Of a stretch of 49,095 nt of DNA, positions 9,474-17,584 are shown piece by piece; positions within the stretch are counted from its first letter, which is position 1; each line of letters starts with the position of its first letter. The notes below the pieces were generated by a model. It was not told where the DNA came from. It was given only the letters and a program-made list of their open reading frames with translations, and did no database searches. The position numbers and the translations under genes were made by a program. This DNA is from Gaoshiqia sediminis. GTDB taxonomy: Bacteria > Bacteroidota > Bacteroidia > Bacteroidales > Prolixibacteraceae. The DNA lies in the NCBI RefSeq assembly GCF_025907915.1, contig NZ_JAPAAF010000034.1:1-49095 (forward strand), written 5' to 3'.

Positions 9474-10817
9474 CTATGAAAAAAATATTCTATGGATTTC
9501 CTGTATCGCTTTCACTTTGTCCTGCTCGTCAACAACCAGGTAGCTGACCAGATCCGAGGCCCCCGAACCGCTTAGCAGCACATTGATTTTGTTTTTTGCC
9601 ACGGCCGAAAACAACTGGGCCGAAATCCCGTGGTGTTGCTGCATGCCGTGACCGACAATGGCAATCAGCGAAACATGTTCGGCTGTTTCTACCTGCCCAA
9701 CAGAAGGCAAATCTACTTCCTGTAACAGTTGTCGTGCCCGTTGGATAGAAGCTTTATCGAGAAGAATGTTGATGCTGGTTTGTGCCGTAATGACCGAGCG
9801 GATATTGATGTGATGGTTGCTGAAAGCAGTTGTCACTTTTGCCAAAATGCCGGGTTTAAATCCAACCCCCGGGCCATTCAGCTTCAAAATGGCAATATCG
9901 TCCGTATGGGCAACACTTTTCACCACCTGGGGAGCCACAGTACTTTTCGAATTAATTTTTGTCCGAAGTATTTTTTCGCCGTTTAACAACTCGAAAATAT
10001 GAATCGGAAGGTGCTTTTCAATCAACGGTTCCACAATACGCGGATGGATTCCCGAATAGTTGAAATAAGAAAGCTCGGAGGCTTCGGCATAGGTCAAACT
10101 TTCGATATAAGCCGGATTTGGGACAAAACGGTCATCGGCGGTTTTAAAAGGTGTGCTGATTTGCCACAGTTCGAGCCGGTCGGCATCCAAAATTGAGGCC
10201 AGGGCTGCTGCTGTATAGTCGGCTGCCCGATGCCCGGTCCGTGCTATTTTCCCCTGGCTGGTGATCCCGAACGATCCTGGCACCAGGTTAATTTTCCCCC
10301 AGGGAAACGAGGTGACCGACGGTCCGGAAAGATCGGTAAGGATGCTGGCATTGCCGTATTCTTCGGTAACCTGCAAGCCCAACTCTTCGGGAGAAACTAA
10401 TTTGGCATCTACCCCGTGACGTTGAAGGATTTCGGCCAATAGGGACGTTGTCAGCTTTTCACCAAACGAAAGAACCTGATCATGAAGTGCCAGCGAAAAA
10501 TCGCCTGTAAAATGAATCCCCTTCAGCAACACCTCCAGTTTGGTCAATAATGGCTCCAAGACGGTTAAACCGTCCAATGCAAACTGTTTTTTTATCCGAT
10601 CAATTTCACTGTTTAATGCAGCTAAAATCAACGCAGGCTCACTAATTGCAACACTAAGTGTTTTAATCCCTTTGGTTAATATGGTCTGTATTTCACTGGT
10701 TGCCGAAACAGTAAGAATATGTCGTGTTTCCGTTTGCTGAAGCAGGCTCACCAAGGTTGAAATAACTTGCGGTTCTTTTAAATTATTACCGCCAAACCTT
10801 ACAATGCAATTTTGCAT
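9474..10817 (-). CDS. Aspartokinase-family protein with degenerate catalytic motifs
   Basis: A 447-residue protein laid out like aspartokinase/ThrA N-terminus: amino-acid-kinase domain (about 1-290) and two ACT domains (about 308-370 and 383-447). Family landmarks remain (FGG at 8-10, GEKLTTSLLAE at 119-129, SELSYFNYSGIHP at 248-259). Key catalytic motifs are altered: KFGGTS reads RFGGNN, the GRGGSDY segment reads GHRAADY, and the TDVDG nucleotide motif is replaced by a WQISTPF segment. It may be a weak kinase, or a regulatory or inactive paralogue. It leads the metY-metA operon, so a role in methionine-branch control is possible. No homoserine dehydrogenase domain is attached. Confidence 0.8.
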   Translation of the reverse strand: MQNCIVRFGGNNLKEPQVISTLVSLLQQTETRHILTVSATSEIQTILTKGIKTLSVAISEPALILAALNSEIDRIKKQFALDGLTVLEPLLTKLEVLLKGIHFTGDFSLALHDQVLSFGEKLTTSLLAEILQRHGVDAKLVSPEELGLQVTEEYGNASILTDLSGPSVTSFPWGKINLVPGSFGITSQGKIARTGHRAADYTAAALASILDADRLELWQISTPFKTADDRFVPNPAYIESLTYAEASELSYFNYSGIHPRIVEPLIEKHLPIHIFELLNGEKILRTKINSKSTVAPQVVKSVAHTDDIAILKLNGPGVGFKPGILAKVTTAFSNHHINIRSVITAQTSINILLDKASIQRARQLLQEVDLPSVGQVETAEHVSLIAIVGHGMQQHHGISAQLFSAVAKNKINVLLSGSGASDLVSYLVVDEQDKVKAIQEIHRIFFS

Positions 10818-11248
10818 ATGATGAATTTGTAAAAGTAAATTTGAGGAAAATTAACGCTGGAAATTTTGCACGCCTCCAAACCGCATTCAACCGAATACCG
10901 AATGAAGGCTATCGCATACACATAGACATCGACGGCATGGCAACAACAGCACAACCCAGGGAACGGGTTGAAGAAATGTAACGATATGTTTTGCTGTTAT
11001 TCACGTCTAAAATGCCTTTAAGTGCTACAAACCTAGAAAAATGTTTTTATATAAACAACGTCGATTTAGAAAATGTTTAAATAAGAATGAGATCCGGAGT
11101 ATAAAAAGTTGAACTCATTTCTGATCCGGTTACTCGCATTTCCCATACTCTCCTTTTCATTATCTGCTGATCATACATGTGACCTGAACTATTGAATTCC
11201 ATTTTTACTATTACCTTTGTCATCCTATTTTTTTTCACATTTCAGGTT
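10818..11248. other. Intergenic region between the met operon and a small membrane-protein gene
   Basis: No gene with a convincing start is seen. On the plus strand a reading frame stays open for about 50 codons up to the stop at 10979-10981 and ends with a protein-like segment (GYRIHIDIDGMATTAQ). It lacks a good start and may be a gene remnant or chance. Around 11087-11125 a short inverted repeat (AATGAG/CTCATT) and a repeated GATCCGG occur. I recognised no SAM riboswitch or clear promoter. Confidence 0.4.
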
Positions 11249-11641
11249 ATGTTGATTTTAATTGGAATATTAGTGACTCTGGCCGTTGCAGTGGCGTTGG
11301 CAACGTGGTTATCAAACAAATACGGCAAAAAAGAACCGGAACAGGAACAAACTCCTGCTGAAGTGCCGTTGGATTGTTGCGGAGCACACGAGGTATGCGA
11401 ATTTGAGGAAATGCGCAATACACCTGACAAAATTCTGTATTTTGAAGATGAAGAACTGGACCGTTTTCAGGGTATTTCGGCCGATCAGTACCAGGACGAG
11501 CAAATTGAAGAATTCCGCGACGTGATGTACACGTTAAAAAGTGACGAACTGAAAATGTGGCTGGTAAGCATCGAACGGCGCAACATTCAGTTGCCTTTAA
11601 TCCTGAGGCAGGAAGCCGTTCAATTAATCGCCGAAGGTTAA
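11249..11641 (+). CDS. Small membrane-anchored acidic protein of unknown function
   Basis: A 130-residue protein (149 if started at 11192). It has one N-terminal transmembrane helix (MLILIGILVTLAVAVALAT from the chosen start), a short basic stop-transfer segment (NKYGKK), and then an acidic cytoplasmic or periplasmic domain with a CC pair (LDCCGAHEVC). I chose ATG 11249 because the preceding residues would only add a second hydrophobic stretch, and AGG precedes this ATG. It is not recognised as a named family. It is flanked by noncoding DNA on both sides, so context gives no function. Confidence 0.6.
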   Translation: MLILIGILVTLAVAVALATWLSNKYGKKEPEQEQTPAEVPLDCCGAHEVCEFEEMRNTPDKILYFEDEELDRFQGISADQYQDEQIEEFRDVMYTLKSDELKMWLVSIERRNIQLPLILRQEAVQLIAEG

Positions 11642-12310
11642 GTATTCGGAGCTTCCACAAAGATTTTTACTAGCTGAAAACCGGTTTGACGTAATTTCTC
11701 CTGCAAATATCAACGGGAATATGAAACCTGAATTGAATTTCAGTTTACAACCGGATACACATCCGATCATCACCCGGAGGTCGGCAATCCTTTCAACAAA
11801 ATAGGTCAAAGTTTTATTTGGCCCAGGCATTCTCAGCTTTGGTTAAGGCAATCCTACATGCTTTTTTTGGGAAAGTCAAATCGGTAAGCCCATGTCTTCT
11901 CCGGTAAGGATATTCTGTTGTCTGGTAGCCTCATTCTCTTTTCTGGTAGAGGCATTCTCCTTTCTGGTAGAGGCATTCTCCTTTCTGGTAGCCTCATTCC
12001 CCTCTCTGGTAACCTCATTCTCCTCTCTGGTAACCTCATTCTCCTCTCTGGTAGCCTCATTCCCCTCTCTGGTAGAGGTATTCTCGTTTCTGGTAGCCTC
12101 ATTCCCTTGAGAATTTGGTAAAAAGGATTAGTTTTTGATCGAATAAGGCCAGGAACAGGTAAAATGAACGATTTTGAACCGAAAAAAATCTTTCAAATGC
12201 TTTTTGCAAGCCCCACCCGAGCTTGTTTCGGGGTTAACCTCTCCGTAACCACCCTCCGGGCGCCGCAGTTTTCGTACAACCTGCGGGGTAAGGTTGCATG
12301 CAGTACAAAC
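11642..12310. other. Gene-poor region containing a tandem repeat
   Basis: About 670 bp between two gene ends. It holds a 10-unit, 21-bp tandem array (11898-12107), and further right some GC-rich hairpin-forming sequence (CCGA/TCGG around 12217-12236 and CCGCAG/CTGCGG around 12263-12286). Short open frames here look like by-products of the repeat or chance. Confidence 0.5.
11898..12107. repeat. Tandem repeat: ten 21-bp units
   Basis: Ten head-to-tail 21-bp units of the type tCTGGTAgccTCATTCtCc, each differing at one to four positions. The unit length is a multiple of three and contains no stop, so the array is open in several frames. On the minus strand it reads as heptads M-R-L-P-E-R-R (possible 82-codon frame 11854-12102). 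Substitutions fall at fixed columns (GAGG/GCCT/AACCT versions), as expected after unit duplication and spread of variants. I cannot say if it is translated. Confidence 0.9.
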
Positions 12311-12344
12311 AAAAAGAGGCTGAACCGTAGCAGGTCAGCCTCTT
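12311..12344 (-). terminator. Terminator of the kdu operon
   Basis: Perfect 10-bp stem AAGAGGCTGA/TCAGCCTCTT with an 11-nt loop; the minus strand continues into a T run. It lies about 20 bp beyond the DUF4861 gene stop. Confidence 0.88.
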
Positions 12345-12364
12345 CACTTTAGAAAAAAGTAAAA

Positions 12365-13639
12365 CTATCTAATAGTCACAACAACGGGATTACTCAGTTT
12401 TTCAGCTTCTCCGGAAATGTATTTTTCAAATTCGCTGATTTCTTTCCACTTCGGATTTTCCAATCCCCAAACAGCGAAGAAGAAATGACGGGCCGGAACA
12501 TCGTTGGTGATTTTTTGCGCCAAATAATACGTTTCGGAAATCACCTGACTGAAATTCTTCTCCGGAACGGTTTGGTATCCCAGCTCAAAAAAGTTGATAT
12601 CAGTCGTGCGGTCAATCCGTGTAACCTCGTCGGCTTTGGCCAACACAGCCATGCCCAGTTCGTCGTTGTTCAGCGACTGCACATCCAGGGTAGCAATGGC
12701 CTTGTACACATCGGCATCAAACTGGAAGGGCTCATTTTTCAGCAAACTGGTCACAATTCCGGTTACTACTTGCTTTTCGCCGGTAAACCCGGAAACTGTC
12801 ACATCCGACTGGAACCAGTATTTTCCGGGATAGATACTCACCCGCTCAACTGCCGACAGGTTTTGTCCGTCCACATCCCATCCACCGTACTTTAGGTCAA
12901 AAACCGAACGCACCGGACCTTCAACAATTTTCTGATATTCGTAGGTTTCGGTTGATCCCAATCGATAAAGCGAATCATTTTCGAGCAGAGCCAGTCCACC
13001 CGATCCCAATGAACTTCCACAGTGCAGCACATCCATTCCCCAATCGGCCAACGTATGGTAATCGCCCAGCTCGGGAGTATGGATCTTGTCGAGCACCATG
13101 TCCGGTTTCAGTTTTCCGTACAGGTCTTTCACATTACGCACATCGAAATAGCAGCGGAAGCCCATTTTATCGTTTTCCCAGCTCACACTTTCGCCTTGCG
13201 CTATAATCTCAAAACCATCTTTATTGTCGGGTGCCAGGTAGTAATCCACCTCTTTAAAGGTATGATCTCCCTGGTCGATACCCAAACGAAGATTGGTACG
13301 CTTTGTGAATTCGGGGTATTCGGCAGGATCAACAAAATCAACGGCCAGAGTCAGCTCTTCCTTTGGTTGAAGACTGACCAGTACAGCCAACTCGTCCCAT
13401 TCACCGTCGCCGTCCAGGTCGTCAACCTGTGATGCCAAAAGTTGCTCACCGTTTTTCACCACCGGCACAAACGAAGCCTGTGCAGGTGTGAATGAACCTT
13501 CCAAACTAGCCCGCTCAATAACAACCACTTCATCTGCACGGACCTGATCAAGCGGGTTGGTCAGCACCAGCTTTTTGTCTTGCTGGCAAGACATGGTCAC
13601 CAGTGCGGCGCCAACCGCAAGAATTAATCTGATTTTCAT
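12365..13639 (-). CDS. DUF4861-family lipoprotein (uronate locus)
   Basis: A 424-residue secreted protein. The N-terminus is a lipoprotein signal ending in TMSC, with the lipid-anchored cysteine at about residue 18. The rest resembles DUF4861 proteins, which occur with pectin/uronate genes in Bacteroidota; no catalytic residues are established that I know of. Motifs seen include DLDGDGEWDEL near the N-terminus and WGMDVLHCGSSLGSGG mid-protein. It is the last gene of a three-gene minus-strand operon, 15 bp after kduD. It may act on or bind oligouronides in the periplasm or at the outer membrane; that is inference from context. Confidence 0.8.
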   Translation of the reverse strand: MKIRLILAVGAALVTMSCQQDKKLVLTNPLDQVRADEVVVIERASLEGSFTPAQASFVPVVKNGEQLLASQVDDLDGDGEWDELAVLVSLQPKEELTLAVDFVDPAEYPEFTKRTNLRLGIDQGDHTFKEVDYYLAPDNKDGFEIIAQGESVSWENDKMGFRCYFDVRNVKDLYGKLKPDMVLDKIHTPELGDYHTLADWGMDVLHCGSSLGSGGLALLENDSLYRLGSTETYEYQKIVEGPVRSVFDLKYGGWDVDGQNLSAVERVSIYPGKYWFQSDVTVSGFTGEKQVVTGIVTSLLKNEPFQFDADVYKAIATLDVQSLNNDELGMAVLAKADEVTRIDRTTDINFFELGYQTVPEKNFSQVISETYYLAQKITNDVPARHFFFAVWGLENPKWKEISEFEKYISGEAEKLSNPVVVTIR

Positions 13640-13654
13640 GGCAACAACTATCTA

Positions 13655-14449
13655 TTAAAGGTCGTTTTCGCCTTTCACGTAACCGAAGTTGGCCAGGATA
13701 CCGCCATCAACAAACAAAATATGTCCGTTTACAAAATTGCTGGCTTCGGATGCCAGGAACAGGGCGGCATTCGCCACATCTTCAGGCTCGCCCCAGCGTC
13801 CGGCCGGCGTACGGGTCATTACCAGGTCGTTGAATGGATGTCCGTTTTCGCGGATGGGGGCAGTTTGCGAAGTAGCAATGTAGCCTGGTCCAATGCCGTT
13901 TATTTGCAGGTTGTATTTTGCCCATTCGCAGCACATGTTGGCGGTAAGCAGTTTTAAACCACCTTTGGCCGAAGCGTAAGCCGAAACCGAGTTCCGTCCG
14001 TAAATACTCATCATCGAGCACATATTGATGATTTTACCCGAGCGTTTGGCAATCATGCCCGGAGCAACACGTTTGGCAACAATCAGCGGCGCAACCAAGT
14101 CAACATCAATAACCTGCTTGAAGTCGCTGATTGGCATATCCAAAATAGGGACACGCTTAATAATACCGGCATTATTTACCAGAATATCAACCGGGCCGAC
14201 TTCTTTTTCAATTTCCGAGATGCCACGATCAACGTCTGCTTCATCGGTTACATCGAATTTCAGCGCCAAAACGTCGATGCCATCTTTTTTATATTCTTCG
14301 CGGCAAGCTTCCAGTTTTTCACCCGAAAGGTCGTTTACACAAATTTTTGCACCTGCTTTACCAAGCACTTTGCCAATTGCCATACCAATTCCGTGGGTCC
14401 CGCCGGTAATCAGGGCAACTTTTCCGGTCAAATCAAATAATTCGTTCAT
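13655..14449 (-). CDS. kduD: 2-dehydro-3-deoxy-D-gluconate 5-dehydrogenase
   Basis: A 264-residue classical short-chain dehydrogenase. The cofactor motif is TGGTHGIG (15-22), NNAG is at 92-95, and the catalytic pair is Y158 and K162 in YASAKGG, with serine near 145. KduD reduces 3-deoxy-D-glycero-2,5-hexodiulosonate to 2-keto-3-deoxygluconate after KduI. The adjacent kduI gene makes this assignment much stronger than SDR similarity alone. The alternative is a gluconate 5-dehydrogenase, a close relative. Confidence 0.9.
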   Translation of the reverse strand: MNELFDLTGKVALITGGTHGIGMAIGKVLGKAGAKICVNDLSGEKLEACREEYKKDGIDVLALKFDVTDEADVDRGISEIEKEVGPVDILVNNAGIIKRVPILDMPISDFKQVIDVDLVAPLIVAKRVAPGMIAKRSGKIINMCSMMSIYGRNSVSAYASAKGGLKLLTANMCCEWAKYNLQINGIGPGYIATSQTAPIRENGHPFNDLVMTRTPAGRWGEPEDVANAALFLASEASNFVNGHILFVDGGILANFGYVKGENDL

Positions 14450-14500
14450 TGCATTTTCAATTTTAAATTTGGAAAAGATTAGTCAACCTTCCGTTCGTTA

Positions 14501-15343
14501 TTATCTTAATTCATTGGGTTTAATCACATCCATATCGGTATAATCGAGGTTTTCGCCTGCCATACCCCAAATGAAGATGTAATTGCTGGTCCCGGCAGCT
14601 GAATGAATTGACCAGGTAGGTGAAATTACCGCTTGTTCGTTGCTCATCCACAGGTGGCGAGTTTCGTTGGGTTGACCCATAAAATGACAAACAGCCTGTC
14701 CTTCGGGGACATTGAAATAGAAGTAAACCTCGTTGCGGCGGCTGTGGGTGTGTGCGGGCATGGTGTTCCATACGCTGCCCGGTTTCAGTTCGGTCATTCC
14801 CATCTGCAATTGGCAGGTTTCTACCACAGTATTAATAAGCAACTGATTGATGTCGCGTTCATTTGACGTTTCCAGTGATCCCAGGTGCAGAACATTTGCA
14901 TCTTTCAGAGTGACATGTTTCACAGGAAATTCTTTATGCGCCGGGGCCGAGTTCAGGTAAAAACGAGCTGGATTGGAAGCATCGGATGAAGAAAAAACGA
15001 TTTCTTTTTTGCCGCGGCCAATGTACAAAGCATCTTTGAAGTCGAGCACATATTCAGTTCCGTCAACCGTTACCGAGCCTTTTGCGCCAACATTGATGAT
15101 ACCCACCTCCCGGCGTTTGCAAAAATATTCAGACTTTAGGGCGTCCACTGTTTCCAGCTTGAGCGGCTCGGAAACCGGTACAATCCCACCTACAATATAG
15201 CGTTCAATATGTGAGTAAACCAGACGGATATTCCCTTCGTCCATCAACTTTTCCACTAAAAACTCTTTCCGAATTCTTTCGGTATCATACTGCTTGAAAT
15301 CCTGTGGATTGTAAGCATAACGTTCTTCAAAAAATGTCGCCAT
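14501..15343 (-). CDS. kduI: 5-dehydro-4-deoxy-D-glucuronate isomerase
   Basis: A 280-residue cupin-type isomerase that converts the unsaturated uronate product of pectin, alginate or glycosaminoglycan lyases to the diketo sugar used by KduD. The metal-binding segment [14 protein letters not shown] matches the KduI signature (HTH...E) and the total length is normal (about 278-282). It is the first gene of the operon. A palindromic LacI-type operator overlaps its promoter. Confidence 0.95.
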   Translation of the reverse strand: MATFFEERYAYNPQDFKQYDTERIRKEFLVEKLMDEGNIRLVYSHIERYIVGGIVPVSEPLKLETVDALKSEYFCKRREVGIINVGAKGSVTVDGTEYVLDFKDALYIGRGKKEIVFSSSDASNPARFYLNSAPAHKEFPVKHVTLKDANVLHLGSLETSNERDINQLLINTVVETCQLQMGMTELKPGSVWNTMPAHTHSRRNEVYFYFNVPEGQAVCHFMGQPNETRHLWMSNEQAVISPTWSIHSAAGTSNYIFIWGMAGENLDYTDMDVIKPNELR

Positions 15344-15369
15344 AACTTTCTGATTTTAATTTTTCAAGG

Positions 15370-15400
15370 CAAATATAAGATTTAAAGAGAAAAAATGCAA
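15370..15400 (-). promoter_or_regulatory. Promoter of kduI (Bacteroidota type)
   Basis: The minus strand reads TATATTTG (15370-15377), an exact TAnnTTTG -7 element. A TTG lies 20 nt upstream (15398-15400), placing the -33 element inside the operator palindrome. Confidence 0.65.
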
Positions 15401-15408
15401 TCGATTGC
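15397..15408. promoter_or_regulatory. LacI-family operator palindrome
   Basis: Perfect 12-bp palindrome GCAATCGATTGC with the central CG typical of LacI/GalR operators. It sits between the divergent kduI and lacI-type genes and overlaps the kduI -33 element, so binding should block the kdu promoter. Confidence 0.75.
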
Positions 15409-15475
15409 GCATAAAAATTTTAATTTAGCATAGATTCAAAATTTATTGGCATATTTGCATGAATTTTTTTACAAA

Positions 15476-16516
15476 ATGGACGAAAAGGCATCAGTTACCA
15501 TACACGATATTGCACGCGAGTTGAAGATTTCAGCATCAACTGTATCACGCGCGTTGAACGATAACCCGCGTATTAGCCAGGCTACGAAAGATAAAATCAA
15601 ATCGTTGGCCCTGAAAATGGGTTATCAGCCCAACATTATCGCGTCCAATTTGCGAAACCAAAAAACCAACACCATTGGTATCGTGGTTCCACTTATTAAC
15701 CGGCATTTCTTTTCATCCTTTATTTCCGGTGTCGAAGATGTAGCTTTTGCATCGGGATACAATGTTATTATTTCTCAATCAAACGATCTGCTGGAAAAGG
15801 AGAAGAAAATCGTCCAATCACTTTTTTCAAACAGGGTGGACGGGCTGATTGCCTCGCTTAGCATGCAAACTAACGAGTTTGATCATTTTCAACTATTTAC
15901 AAACAAAAATATACCGCTCGTATTTTTCGACCGGGTGGTACCGGAACTCGAAGCCCACAAAATTGTGGTGGATGATTTTGCAGTCGGCTTCAAAGCGACA
16001 CAGCACCTGATTGACCAGGGCTATCGGCGCATTGCCCACTTGGCCGGGCCAACCGTGCTGAACACTTACCACGACCGTATGGAGGGCTACAAAGAAGCTT
16101 TGCGGAAAAATAACCTGACGGTAGAAGACGAGCTGATTATTTTCAATCGGCTAACACGGATGGACGGCCAGGAGGCCATCAAACAATTGCTGGCACTTCC
16201 CCACCCTCCTGATGCTGTTTTCTGCGGAAACGACACCTCGGCTCTGAGTATGATGGTATATATGAAGAAAATCGGCATTCGGATCCCGGAAGATTTCGGA
16301 TTAATCGGGTTTAGCAACGAACCTTTTTCGGAAGTGGTGACCCCATCCATTTCAACCTTGCAACAACCGGCTTTTGAAATGGGTTTGAAAGCTGCCGAAT
16401 TGCTCATTCGCGAAATTGAAACCAAAAATAAAACCCAGAATTACCAAACCATCACCATGCCAACCGAACTGGTTATTCGCGAATCTTCGCTCCGGAATGC
16501 TCCCCGATCTGCATAA
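15476..16516 (+). CDS. LacI-family transcriptional regulator of the kdu operon
   Basis: A 346-residue LacI/GalR regulator. The DNA-binding helix-turn-helix and hinge are at residues 6-60 (VTIHDIARELKISASTVSRA), followed by a periplasmic-binding-protein-like sensor domain (IGIVVPLINRHFFSSF, VDGLIASLS, GLIGFSNEPFSEVVTPS). I chose ATG 15476 over a TTG at 15446 because the HTH normally begins within ten residues of the start. It is divergent from kduI with a palindromic operator between, so it most likely represses the kdu genes and responds to a uronate-derived ligand. It may also be autoregulated. Confidence 0.93.
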   Translation: MDEKASVTIHDIARELKISASTVSRALNDNPRISQATKDKIKSLALKMGYQPNIIASNLRNQKTNTIGIVVPLINRHFFSSFISGVEDVAFASGYNVIISQSNDLLEKEKKIVQSLFSNRVDGLIASLSMQTNEFDHFQLFTNKNIPLVFFDRVVPELEAHKIVVDDFAVGFKATQHLIDQGYRRIAHLAGPTVLNTYHDRMEGYKEALRKNNLTVEDELIIFNRLTRMDGQEAIKQLLALPHPPDAVFCGNDTSALSMMVYMKKIGIRIPEDFGLIGFSNEPFSEVVTPSISTLQQPAFEMGLKAAELLIREIETKNKTQNYQTITMPTELVIRESSLRNAPRSA

Positions 16517-16762
16517 TCTTTTGCTTTTTACCCGGGTACAGTTCACTAGGGTTTACGCTTCCGTTCTGCTCTAAATTAAAGTGGCATTCGTCCGGTTTTA
16601 CTTCATTCTTCGAACATTTTCTGCCTCTCGATATCTTGCTTTTATTCGATAAAGATATTGTATAGCAACACCATACCTATTTCTTCACCGAGGGCAATTG
16701 TTAAATTTTTACAAAAATCAAAAAAAACTTCCTTACATTTTTCATTTTGAACTATTGCTCAC

Positions 16763-16770
16763 TATCTTTG
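16763..16770 (+). promoter_or_regulatory. -7 element for the ORP-like operon
   Basis: TATCTTTG matches TAnnTTTG exactly. Transcription would begin near 16777, leaving a leader of about 16 nt to ATG 16793. The inverted pair TGAAC (16747-16751) / GTTCA (16783-16787) brackets it and could be an operator. Confidence 0.55.
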
Positions 16771-16792
16771 TATTGATCAAATGTTCATTACT

Positions 16793-17224
16793 ATGCCCAG
16801 AAGAAAACGCCATAGACGAATCTCCGGACCACCTGAAAGCAAAGGCTTTCAGACTATCGGAAACTTGGGAAGGCAGCGAGAACCCATTTGGATGAGCTAC
16901 GAAGAATACGAAGCAATTCGCTTGAATGATTATTTAAAACTGGGTCAGGAAGACGGGGCCGGACAAATGGATGTTTCCCGTTCAACCTTTGCCCGTATTT
17001 ATGATTCGGCCCGAAAAAAAGTGGCCCGATCATTAGTAGAGGGCAGGCCAATTGTATTCAGTGGCGGTGATGTTTATTTTAACCATCCGGCGTTTCGGTG
17101 TAAGAAATGTGCCAATTGGTTTCGGAATTCCTCTGCAGGAAAAAAGCCCGACAATTGCACTATTTGCAGCTCAACCGATATTGAACAATTCCATGAGAAT
17201 GTCAATTACAAATTCAATTCATAA
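16793..17224 (+). CDS. DUF134-family putative DNA-binding protein with C-terminal zinc ribbon
   Basis: A 143-residue UPF0251/DUF134 protein. Hallmarks are the start PRRKRHRRISGPP, the PIWMSYEEYEAIRL segment (31-44) and a sigma-70-region-4-like helix-turn-helix (about 55-80, DVSRSTFARIYDSARKK). The C-terminus has two CxxC pairs (C103/C106 and C122/C125) that should bind zinc. DUF134 genes commonly lie beside NifX/ORP-like and MinD-type ATPase genes in anaerobes, and it leads this operon, so it is the likely regulator. Start 16793 is preferred over ATG 16781, because the -7 element at 16763 would leave almost no leader for the earlier one. Confidence 0.85.
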   Translation: MPRRKRHRRISGPPESKGFQTIGNLGRQREPIWMSYEEYEAIRLNDYLKLGQEDGAGQMDVSRSTFARIYDSARKKVARSLVEGRPIVFSGGDVYFNHPAFRCKKCANWFRNSSAGKKPDNCTICSSTDIEQFHENVNYKFNS

Positions 17225-17242
17225 CGCATTAATTTTTAAACT

Positions 17243-17563
17243 ATGAAAATTGCCATTACCGCATCGGAGAATAAGCCCGAAGCCAAACTGGACAGCCGGT
17301 TTGGCCGGTGCGCCTATTTTGCCATCTACGATACCGAAAACGGATCGACCGAGTTCATTCAAAATCCAAACAAGGAAAGCGTCGAAGGAGCTGGTCCCGC
17401 CTCGGTACAGCTCATTGCTTCAAAAGGCGTTAAACAAATAATATCGGGCGAATTTGGCGGAAAAGTAAAATCTATTTTGGAGAGTCTCCAGATTCAAATG
17501 ATCATGTTTAACGGACCTGAAAAATCTGTCGATGAAATTATAAAACTGATCAACCAAAATTAA
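17243..17563 (+). CDS. NifX/ORP-like metal-cluster-binding protein (copy 1)
   Basis: A 106-residue protein of the dinitrogenase iron-molybdenum cofactor domain family (NifX/NafY/ORP). It shows the N-terminal KIAITASENKPEAKLDSRFGR pattern and the VKQIISGEFGG segment. Such small proteins bind Fe-Mo or, in the orange protein ORP, a Mo-Cu-S cluster. No nitrogenase genes are present in the window, so a nitrogen-fixation role is not supported here. It follows the DUF134 gene by 18 bp. Confidence 0.88.
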   Translation: MKIAITASENKPEAKLDSRFGRCAYFAIYDTENGSTEFIQNPNKESVEGAGPASVQLIASKGVKQIISGEFGGKVKSILESLQIQMIMFNGPEKSVDEIIKLINQN

Positions 17564-17570
17564 CCAACCT

Positions 17571-17582
17571 GAAAGGAGGTGA
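17571..17582 (+). promoter_or_regulatory. Very strong Shine-Dalgarno sequence before the DUF5320 gene
   Basis: GAAAGGAGGTGA is complementary over 12 nt to the usual bacterial 16S rRNA 3' end and is placed just before ATG 17585. The neighbouring genes lack anything comparable. This site also decides the start codon over the GTG at 17579 that lies inside it. Confidence 0.85.
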
Positions 17583-17584
17583 GT

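Noticed and set aside
10818-11191. SAM riboswitch upstream of the met operon
   Set aside because: No recognisable pairing pattern of a SAM-I or SAM-II aptamer could be found by eye.
11624-11830. A 68-codon minus-strand frame
   Set aside because: Overlaps the end of the plus-strand gene, no recognisable motif or start signal.
11854-12102. An 82-codon minus-strand gene made of M-R-L-P-E-R heptads
   Set aside because: The frame exists because the repeat unit has no stops. There is no start signal outside the array and no globular part, so it is reported as a repeat.
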